A stretch of 5,634 nucleotides of DNA from Candidatus Stygibacter frigidus (GTDB lineage Bacteria; Cloacimonadota; Cloacimonadia; Cloacimonadales; TCS61): contig JAVCCT010000242.1 in the NCBI GenBank assembly GCA_030765325.1, positions 1-5,634 on the forward strand, read 5' to 3'. The position numbers and the translations under genes were made by a program. Each line of letters opens with the position of its first letter. Positions within the stretch are counted from its first letter, which is position 1. Positions 1 to 4,701 of this stretch are shown piece by piece. Under the pieces are notes generated by a model, which ran no database searches, was not told the DNA's origin, and saw only the letters and a program-made list of their open reading frames with translations.

Positions 1-114
1 AAAATAGTGATAGTCGAGGAAGATGGAATACCTGTCATCCTTCAGTTTCTTTAGTCTAACCTTCACCTTATAATTGGTGTTGGTAATTCTCTTTTTTATT
101 TTATCAATTTCCAT
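1..114 (-). CDS. Tyrosine recombinase/integrase, N-terminal fragment (runs off left edge)
   Basis: Only the first 38 codons are in the window, from ATG at 114..112 and open to base 1. Residues 19-35 read VRLKKLKDDRYSIFLDY, which matches the opening beta-strands of the arm-type DNA-binding domain of tyrosine recombinases common in Bacteroidota integrative elements and phages. In that family this domain binds arm sites, and a SAM-like core-binding domain and the R-H-R-Y catalytic domain follow; neither is visible here. The start follows an in-frame TAA at 153..151, and no clear Shine-Dalgarno precedes the ATG. The reading frame between that TAA and the ATG has CTG codons, so an upstream non-ATG start is not fully excluded. 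The gene lies downstream of the 3' end of tRNA-Ser and points away from it, the usual place for an integrase of an element inserted in a tRNA gene. The family call rests on a short stretch; the fragment could also be a decayed remnant. Confidence 0.72.
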   Translation of the reverse strand, partial: MEIDKIKKRITNTNYKVKVRLKKLKDDRYSIFLDYHYF

Positions 115-126
115 GACGCAGTATAA

Positions 127-150
127 AAAAGTGTCCAGAAAAGTGTCCAG
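127..150. repeat. Perfect tandem 12-bp direct repeat before the integrase gene
   Basis: Two adjacent exact copies of AAAAGTGTCCAG occupy 127-138 and 139-150, ending 13 bp upstream of the integrase start codon (114). On the integrase strand each copy reads CTGGACACTTTT. I see no other copy in the window. Short direct repeats flanking the integrase gene are typical of arm-type sites bound by the N-terminal domain of tyrosine recombinases; they could equally be operator sites for an excisionase or repressor. Because the unit is 12 bp (four codons), the repeat also stays in frame with the integrase and would encode repeated LDTF if translation began upstream. The repeat is seen directly; the function is inferred. 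Confidence 0.7.
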
Positions 151-278
151 TTATTTCCTAAATAATGACAGTTAAAGAAAGGTAAGGAAAAAGATGCTAA
201 CAATTTATACTATCATAATACATTGAAATAGAATAAAATAGAAACAATAAGAAGCTATATGAAAAGCAATGATAATAA

Positions 279-303
279 TGGCGGAGAGTCAGGGATTCGA
301 ACC
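279..303 (-). other. Candidate attachment site (att) in the 3' end of tRNA-Ser
   Basis: This is the T-arm 3' side, acceptor strand, discriminator G and encoded CCA of tRNA-Ser. Tyrosine recombinases often recombine in this part of a tRNA gene, with the element carrying a copy of the 3' end so that the tRNA stays intact. The tRNA here is complete and an integrase gene starts about 165 bp beyond its 3' end, which fits one junction of an inserted element. The matching direct repeat at the other end would be outside the window, so the exact core and its length cannot be read here. The crossover could also lie in the anticodon arm (about 327-345). Confidence 0.4.
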
Positions 304-367
304 CTGGGTACGCGAGGCGTACAACGGTTTTCGAGACCGCCCCGTTCGACCACTCCGGCAACTCTCC
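279..367 (-). tRNA. tRNA-Ser, anticodon CGA (reads UCG)
   Basis: A full class II tRNA folds on the minus strand. The acceptor stem GGAGAGT (367-361) pairs with ACTCTCC (289-283), followed by discriminator G and an encoded CCA (281-279). The D arm is CCG/CGG. The anticodon arm has stem GCGGT/ACCGT with loop CTCGAAA, giving anticodon CGA at 333-331. A long variable arm has a 5-bp stem GTACG/CGTAC, as expected for serine tRNA. The T arm is CAGGG-TTCGAAT-CCCTG. The 5' end lies only 5 nt after the tadA stop codon, so the tRNA is most likely cut out of the 3' end of the hflK-hflC-tadA transcript by RNase P, unless a promoter lies inside tadA. Its 3' end faces an integrase gene. No U-tract terminator hairpin is apparent after it. 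Confidence 0.97.
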
Positions 368-372
368 GCAAT

Positions 373-822
373 CTATCTTTTACTATTGAAATAATCCTTA
401 AGAATTTGGGAACATTCCTCTTCCAGAACTCCTGAAATCACTTGAGGATTATGGTTAAGTCGTTTATCTTTGAGGACATGATACAATGATCCTGAGCCAC
501 CTGCTTTGGGGTCAGGGCAACCATATACCACTTTACCTATCCGGCTGAGCACAATCAATCCAGAACACATTATACATGGCTCAAGGGTTACGTAGAGAGT
601 ATAATTGTAAAGGAATTTCTTCCCATCAGCAAGAGCCTGTTCAATGACAAGCTTTTCTGCATGACCGAGAGGGTTTTGGTTGTGTCGGGTTTGATTTGCT
701 GCTTTGGCTATAATATTATTATCATCATCAACAAGAACAGCCCCGACTGGGATTTCATCGAGCTGGGCAGCCCGAGAAGCCTCAGTCAGGGCAATTCTCA
801 TATAATATTCGTCGTTATGCAC
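373..822 (-). CDS. tadA: tRNA-specific adenosine deaminase TadA
   Basis: TadA deaminates A34 of tRNA-Arg(ACG) to inosine, allowing one tRNA to read CGU, CGC and CGA; it acts as a homodimer in the cytoplasm. The 149-residue protein has the usual TadA length. It carries the zinc and catalytic signature of the CDA fold: HAE at 54-56 (His54 zinc ligand, Glu56 proton shuttle) and PCIMC at 82-86 (Cys83 and Cys86 zinc ligands). The flanks IPVGAVLV (24-31), TLEPC and DPKAGGSGSL are typical of the family. The start is GTG at 822..820 and shares one base with the hflC stop (TAGTG). An internal ATG at codon 8 also exists, but the preceding HNDEYY aligns with the N-terminal helix of other TadA proteins, so the GTG is preferred. 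No good ribosome site precedes it, which suggests translation coupled to hflC. A guanine or cytosine deaminase of the same fold is the less likely alternative. Confidence 0.93.
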   Translation of the reverse strand: MHNDEYYMRIALTEASRAAQLDEIPVGAVLVDDDNNIIAKAANQTRHNQNPLGHAEKLVIEQALADGKKFLYNYTLYVTLEPCIMCSGLIVLSRIGKVVYGCPDPKAGGSGSLYHVLKDKRLNHNPQVISGVLEEECSQILKDYFNSKR

Positions 823-1757
823 TAATCGCTTGTTTTAAGATGTTTGAAGTAGTCTGAGTCCGTAGTCATGATCAAAGTACCTTTTTTCTGAATAGTATTT
901 TTATAGGTTTCCAGAGTTTTGCTGAATTCATAAAACTCAGGATCCTGTTTATATGCCTTGGCATATATATCCAGGGCAGCGGCATCAGCTTCACCAATGA
1001 TCTGTTGAGCAGTTTTGAAGGCTTCAGATTCTATCTGATCAAGTTCTCTTTTTCTTTTACCGCGAATTTCTGCAGCTTCACCTTCACCAGTAGAGCGATA
1101 TTTGGCAGCGATCTTATTACGCTCAGATATCATACGAGCATAAACCTTTTCACGGACTTCATCATTATAATTAAGTCTTTTGATTTTAAGATCAATGAGT
1201 TTGATCCCATAATCAAGGATCTGAATGGAACTGGTATTGAAAATCTCATCTTCGATCTTTTCTCTACCTGTTTGAATAGTATCAATCGCTCTGATCTCAT
1301 CTTCAGAACTATCTTCAAATTCTGAGGTGAATTGCAACTCTCGACTGGAATTACGGACGATTTCAATCAATTTATTTGAGCTTACAACGTCACGGGTAGT
1401 ACCTGATACAATATCATCCAGTCTACTGTGAGCAAAAGTCTCACTACGCGTAGTCTGGTAGAATTTAAGAGGGTCCACTATCTGCCAGCGAGCATAAGAA
1501 TCCAGCCATATATAGCGTTTATCTGCTGTAGGTATTTGTTTGGGATCTCCGTCCCATTCCAGAATTCTTTTTTCGAAGAAATGAACTTTCTGGATAAAAG
1601 GAATTTTAAAATGCAGTCCCGCATTACTTATCGCTCCACCTACAGGTTCACCAAATTGTGTGATGATCACCTGCTGACGTTCATCGAGAACATAAAAAGC
1701 ATTCAGGAGAAGAATTACAACTACTATAAGTATTATGATCAATCCTTTATGTTTCAT
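822..1757 (-). CDS. hflC: HflC, SPFH/prohibitin-family membrane protein
   Basis: HflC forms with HflK a large ring or cage in the inner membrane. In Escherichia coli this holds the FtsH protease and limits its degradation of membrane proteins. The 311-residue protein starts with a short basic end and a strongly hydrophobic membrane segment at about residues 5-23, which acts as an uncleaved signal anchor and places the rest in the periplasm. The SPFH/PHB domain follows (about 24-195), beginning VLDERQQVIITQFGEPV and GLHFKIPF. Family-typical stretches are RSTGEGEAAEIRGK (221-234), in a charged helical region at about 200-265, and DPEFYEFSKTLETY (272-285). Length is close to the usual 300-335. 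The ATG overlaps the hflK stop as ATGA, with its own ribosome site. FtsH is not encoded in the window. Confidence 0.95.
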   Translation of the reverse strand: MKHKGLIIILIVVVILLLNAFYVLDERQQVIITQFGEPVGGAISNAGLHFKIPFIQKVHFFEKRILEWDGDPKQIPTADKRYIWLDSYARWQIVDPLKFYQTTRSETFAHSRLDDIVSGTTRDVVSSNKLIEIVRNSSRELQFTSEFEDSSEDEIRAIDTIQTGREKIEDEIFNTSSIQILDYGIKLIDLKIKRLNYNDEVREKVYARMISERNKIAAKYRSTGEGEAAEIRGKRKRELDQIESEAFKTAQQIIGEADAAALDIYAKAYKQDPEFYEFSKTLETYKNTIQKKGTLIMTTDSDYFKHLKTSD

Positions 1758-2734
1758 TTTTGCACCCCCTTATCAAGATTAAGCAGAGGTAATAATCCCT
1801 CCAGTTTATCATCGATAATGAATAGTTTATCAATAGTGGGAATAATTTCCTGCATTGTTTCCAGATAAAGTCTCTTGCGGGTAACTGATTTAGATAGCTT
1901 GTATTCCTGATAAATCTGATTAAAGCGGTCAGCTTCACCTTGTGCGCGGTTCACGCGGTTCACTGCATAACCTTCAGCTTCCTGAATAGTTTGTTTGGCT
2001 TTACCACGTGCCTCGGGAATCACATTATTATATTGCTCCCAGGCTTCATTTACAATGCGTTCTTTTTCCTGTTTGGATGAATTCACGTTATCAAAGGCTG
2101 GTTTCACCTTATCTGGTGGATTTACATTCTGCAAATTAATGGTCACTATTTCCACTCCGGTTTCATAACCATCCAGTAAGCTCTGCAATTTGATCTGACC
2201 AAGGTCATTTATCTCTTTACGAGAAAGTACGATGACCTCGTCCACACTGCGATCACCCACGATTTCACGAATGGTTGCCTCAGAGCCGTCTCTGATAGTT
2301 TTTACCATATTCCTGACATTAAAGAGGAATTTTACGGGGTCTTTTATGCGGTATTGCACAATCCATTCAAGATCAGCGATATTCAGGTCACCAGTGAGCA
2401 TGAGTGATTCACTGGAGAAATCCCGACTGGAATAGCGTGATTTGATTCCTGGTTGCACTGTTCGGAAGCCAAATTCTTCTTTATATACATTGGTAACTTT
2501 CACTTTTGTAAGGTTATCAACCCCAAAAGGGATTTTGAAATGAAGCCCTGGCATCGTGGTTGTGGTGTATTTTCCAAAGCGCTGGATAACACCCACTTCC
2601 TCGGGATCAATAGTATATAATCCCGTCACGAAGAAAATCAGGACAAGAATGATGATAAGAGCTGTTATCACTCTTTTTTTGGGAAATTGGGGAATAGTCT
2701 GCTTTTTCACTTTGACTTCATCAAATTCAGGCAT
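1754..2734 (-). CDS. hflK: HflK, SPFH/prohibitin-family membrane protein
   Basis: This is the partner of HflC in the FtsH-associated membrane complex. The 326-residue protein has a basic cytoplasmic N-terminus (about 21 residues), a membrane segment at about 22-40 (VITALIIILVLIFFVTGLY), an SPFH domain at about 42-205 starting TIDPEEVGVIQRFGKY, and a charged coiled-coil region at about 218-285 with ARGKAKQTIQEAEGYAVNRV. LNIADLEWIVQYRIKDP (117-133) and LQNVNPPDKVKPAFDNVN (201-218) are hallmark HflK stretches. Compared with E. coli HflK (about 420 residues) it lacks the long Gly/Pro-rich N-terminal region. ATG at 2734..2732 is preceded by AAGGAG at 5-nt spacing, so the start is firm. It is the first gene after a 75-nt gap and probably heads the hflK-hflC-tadA-tRNA unit. 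Confidence 0.95.
   Translation of the reverse strand: MPEFDEVKVKKQTIPQFPKKRVITALIIILVLIFFVTGLYTIDPEEVGVIQRFGKYTTTTMPGLHFKIPFGVDNLTKVKVTNVYKEEFGFRTVQPGIKSRYSSRDFSSESLMLTGDLNIADLEWIVQYRIKDPVKFLFNVRNMVKTIRDGSEATIREIVGDRSVDEVIVLSRKEINDLGQIKLQSLLDGYETGVEIVTINLQNVNPPDKVKPAFDNVNSSKQEKERIVNEAWEQYNNVIPEARGKAKQTIQEAEGYAVNRVNRAQGEADRFNQIYQEYKLSKSVTRKRLYLETMQEIIPTIDKLFIIDDKLEGLLPLLNLDKGVQK
1765..1771 (-). promoter_or_regulatory. Ribosome binding site of hflC
   Basis: AAGGGGG lies 7 nt before the hflC ATG, inside the last codons of hflK. It gives hflC its own initiation signal in addition to coupling through the ATGA overlap, which would help keep the two partner proteins at similar levels. Confidence 0.6.
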
Positions 2735-2739
2735 TTAAT

Positions 2740-2745
2740 CTCCTT
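2740..2745 (-). promoter_or_regulatory. Ribosome binding site of hflK
   Basis: A strong AAGGAG lies 5 nt before the hflK ATG, in the gap after the nusG-like gene. It settles the start of hflK. Confidence 0.75.
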
Positions 2746-2769
2746 GGTTAATATTTAATTCAAAATTCA

Positions 2770-2798
2770 TTTAAACAGATAGGAAAAACCAGAGTCAA
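2770..2798 (-). promoter_or_regulatory. Candidate sigma70-like promoter for hflK-hflC-tadA-tRNA
   Basis: In the gap before hflK the minus strand reads TTGACT (2798-2793, 5 of 6 to the -35 consensus), a 17-bp spacer, then TTTAAA (2775-2770, 4 of 6 to the -10). This is the largest gap between the genes to the right of the tRNA and the natural place for a promoter. The -10 is poor, and if the host belongs to Bacteroidota its main sigma factor prefers TTTG/TAnnTTTG, which this does not match. It may be chance in AT-rich DNA, in which case hflK would be read from the upstream unit. Confidence 0.3.
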
Positions 2799-2809
2799 GA
2801 GATTTCTTT

Positions 2810-3376
2810 TTAATACTCCGGTTTTGTTCGAGAAACAAGTTCCATCTCAGTGGGATCTACCTGTATGCAGATTGCCTGCTGGATCAGATGGATTCCCACG
2901 ATCACTTCAGAAGGGTTAGCAGTATCAAGCACTATCCCTTCAATACCAACATAAGGACCTTTAGTGATTTTCACAGTATATCCTTCTTTTACATAGGCAT
3001 GAGGTACCACCGGAATATCAAGGCTCAGAGTATTATATATATTATTAAGATCATGCAGCAATTCACGTTCGTCAGGAACTTTTATAAAGCGGACAATAGA
3101 ACCTGACCGCAGAAGTATAGATTTATCATCTACAGTACATTTAACGAAAATGTATCCCGGGAAAAGAGGTTTAGTAAATATCACCTGCCGCTTGTCATAT
3201 TGTTTAACGCTTTTTTGGAGTGGAAGGTAATAGTTAAATTCTCTTTTATAGCAGTAATCAGCAAATTTTTTTTCCCAGCGTGGTTTTGTGTGGATCACAA
3301 ACCATTTATCATCTGCTTCGGAGGGGTTTAACCCTCCGTTAAGCTGATGGATATCTAACTGATTATTTGAGGGCAT
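2810..3376 (-). CDS. NusG-family transcription elongation/antitermination factor (RfaH/UpxY-like paralogue)
   Basis: The 188-residue protein has an NGN domain at about 24-115, opening KWFVIHTKPRWEKKFADY and containing the family hallmark LFPGYIFV (71-78). A KOW domain follows at about 128-155 with VKEGYTVKITKGPYVGIEG. NGN binds the clamp of RNA polymerase, while KOW contacts partners such as the ribosome or Rho. General nusG normally sits with secE and ribosomal protein genes; here the neighbour is a UDP-sugar dehydrogenase ending only 3 nt upstream, which favours a specialised paralogue like RfaH or the UpxY/LoaP proteins that antiterminate polysaccharide operons. The 23-residue lead before the NGN domain is polar and has no internal Met. 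ATG at 3376..3374 has no clear ribosome site, so translation may be coupled to the upstream gene. The family is certain; the specialised role is inferred from context. Confidence 0.88.
   Translation of the reverse strand: MPSNNQLDIHQLNGGLNPSEADDKWFVIHTKPRWEKKFADYCYKREFNYYLPLQKSVKQYDKRQVIFTKPLFPGYIFVKCTVDDKSILLRSGSIVRFIKVPDERELLHDLNNIYNTLSLDIPVVPHAYVKEGYTVKITKGPYVGIEGIVLDTANPSEVIVGIHLIQQAICIQVDPTEMELVSRTKPEY
3319..3338. repeat. GC-rich inverted repeat inside the nusG-like gene
   Basis: CGGAGGG and CCCTCCG form a perfect 7-bp stem around a 6-nt loop, in the codons for about residues 13-19 of the NusG-like protein. This is much more GC-rich than its surroundings. No U-run follows on either strand, so it is not an intrinsic terminator. 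It could be an RNA hairpin that pauses polymerase or affects translation early in the gene, or simply chance. Confidence 0.5.
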
Positions 3377-3379
3377 AAT

Positions 3380-4678
3380 CTATAATTTTACAACGTTAGG
3401 ATAAGCTTCCTTAATGGCAAATCTGGTATCAAGGATTATGTTTGCTCTTTTTACAATATCCTGATAATCATACTTAGTGTGATCAGTTATGATAATGGCA
3501 AGGTCATAGTCTTCCAGATTATCCAGACTGACTGAATAATAAGTTTTTTTTGTCTGGTCGTTGTATAATTCAGGTATGTGAGGATCATTATAATCAAAAT
3601 TACCCTGATTATCAGCAAGAATTTTGATCAATTCATGTATCGGTGATTCACGAGGGTCTTCGATATCTCTCTTATAGGCAGCTCCCAGAAGTATTATCTT
3701 TGCCTTGGATAGTGATTTACCCTGTTTATTTAATAGCTGCACTGCTTTGCTGATCACAAAAGAAGGCATGGAATTATTAATCTCACCAGCAAGTTCTATC
3801 AAGCGGGTATGATAATTAAATTCACGTGCTTTCCAGGTAAGATAGAAGGGATCAAGGGGTATACAGTGCCCTCCGATTCCAGGTCCTGGATAGAATGGCA
3901 TAAAGCCATACGGTTTGGTTTTTGCAGCTTCGATAACTTCCCAGATATCAATTCCCATGCGATTGCAGAGAATGGTCATCTCATTTGCCAGAGCGATATT
4001 GATATTTCTGAAGGTATTTTCATAGATCTTTTCCATTTCGGCAACACTCGGTGATGAAACCAGATGTATGGGAGCGTCCAGAATTTCTTCATAGAAAGCT
4101 TTGGATACAGCATTGCATTTCGCCGTAACGCCACCTACTACTTTGGGGGTATTATAAGTTTTGTAATCACGATTTCCGGGATCAACACGTTCTGGTGAAA
4201 AAGAAACGAATACATCAACGCCTACTTGAAGCCCTTTTGCTTCTAAGGCAGGAACCACGATTTCGTTTGTTGTTCCGGGATAGGTAGTAGATTCCAGAAT
4301 CACTAAGGCTTCTTTACTAACGTTTGGTGCCAGAGAATTGATGGCGTTGCACACATAGGATGAATCTGGCTGCTGATATTTATCAAGAGGGGTGGGAACA
4401 GCAATCAAGATCACATTTGCTTTTTTTAGTTGTGCATAATCATCTGTTGCGCTCAAAAGTTTCTTATCAACCAGTTCCTTAAGCTCATTATCATCAACAT
4501 CTCCAATGTAATTAACACCTTTATTCACGCTTTCGATTGCGTGCCTGCTTACATCTACTCCAATAACCGTGAAACCTGCCCTGGCGACTGTAACTGCCAT
4601 AGGCAAGCCCACATAACCGAGTCCAATCACTCCTACTATTGCTTTGTGACCTTTGATCTTCTGTAGAATATTTTTCAC
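3380..4678 (-). CDS. wbpA: UDP-N-acetyl-D-glucosamine 6-dehydrogenase (WbpA-type nucleotide sugar dehydrogenase)
   Basis: This family oxidises C6 of a UDP-sugar in two NAD+-dependent steps to the uronic acid, here probably UDP-GlcNAc to UDP-GlcNAcA, a precursor of O-antigen, capsule or protein glycans. The 432-residue protein is full length. The N-terminal Rossmann domain has GLGYVGLP (19-26). The central domain has SPERVDPGN (161-169), and GGHCIPLDPFYLTWKARE (269-286) includes catalytic Cys272. The C-terminal UDP-binding domain has LGAAYKRDIEDPRESP (331-346). The SPERxDPGN and PFYLTWKARE forms are those of WbpA rather than of plain UDP-glucose dehydrogenase; a UDP-ManNAc or UDP-GalNAc dehydrogenase is the alternative. 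The start is GTG at 4678..4676, supported by AAGGAG 8 nt upstream. It follows ahcY by 23 nt and precedes a NusG paralogue by 3 nt, so it is probably co-transcribed with both. Confidence 0.9.
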   Translation of the reverse strand: MKNILQKIKGHKAIVGVIGLGYVGLPMAVTVARAGFTVIGVDVSRHAIESVNKGVNYIGDVDDNELKELVDKKLLSATDDYAQLKKANVILIAVPTPLDKYQQPDSSYVCNAINSLAPNVSKEALVILESTTYPGTTNEIVVPALEAKGLQVGVDVFVSFSPERVDPGNRDYKTYNTPKVVGGVTAKCNAVSKAFYEEILDAPIHLVSSPSVAEMEKIYENTFRNINIALANEMTILCNRMGIDIWEVIEAAKTKPYGFMPFYPGPGIGGHCIPLDPFYLTWKAREFNYHTRLIELAGEINNSMPSFVISKAVQLLNKQGKSLSKAKIILLGAAYKRDIEDPRESPIHELIKILADNQGNFDYNDPHIPELYNDQTKKTYYSVSLDNLEDYDLAIIITDHTKYDYQDIVKRANIILDTRFAIKEAYPNVVKL

Positions 4679-4686
4679 TGATTCTT

Positions 4687-4692
4687 CTCCTT
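4687..4692 (-). promoter_or_regulatory. Ribosome binding site deciding the GTG start of wbpA
   Basis: AAGGAG lies 8 nt before GTG at 4678..4676. A nearby ATG at 4698..4696 is in a different frame and upstream of this site, so the GTG is the right start. Confidence 0.7.
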
Positions 4693-4701
4693 CACCATAT
4701 T

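Noticed and set aside
151..278. Promoter or terminator in the AT-rich gap between tRNA-Ser and the integrase
   Set aside because: TATAAT-like strings such as the one around 203-215 occur by chance in DNA this AT-rich; no matching -35 or Bacteroidota -33 TTTG box at proper spacing and no stable hairpin could be supported.
1130..1366. Minus-strand 78-codon frame inside hflC, and a similar 63-codon frame at 1747-1938 over the end of hflK
   Set aside because: Out-of-frame readings of hflC and hflK; both real frames are intact and of normal length, so there is no frameshift to explain.
1428..1868. Plus-strand open frame of 146 codons antisense to hflC and hflK
   Set aside because: It lies wholly opposite two firmly identified genes, has no recognisable motif and no clear ribosome site; it is a shadow of their codon pattern.
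3319..3338. The inverted repeat as a Rho-independent terminator
   Set aside because: No T-run follows on either strand and it lies within a coding region near its start.
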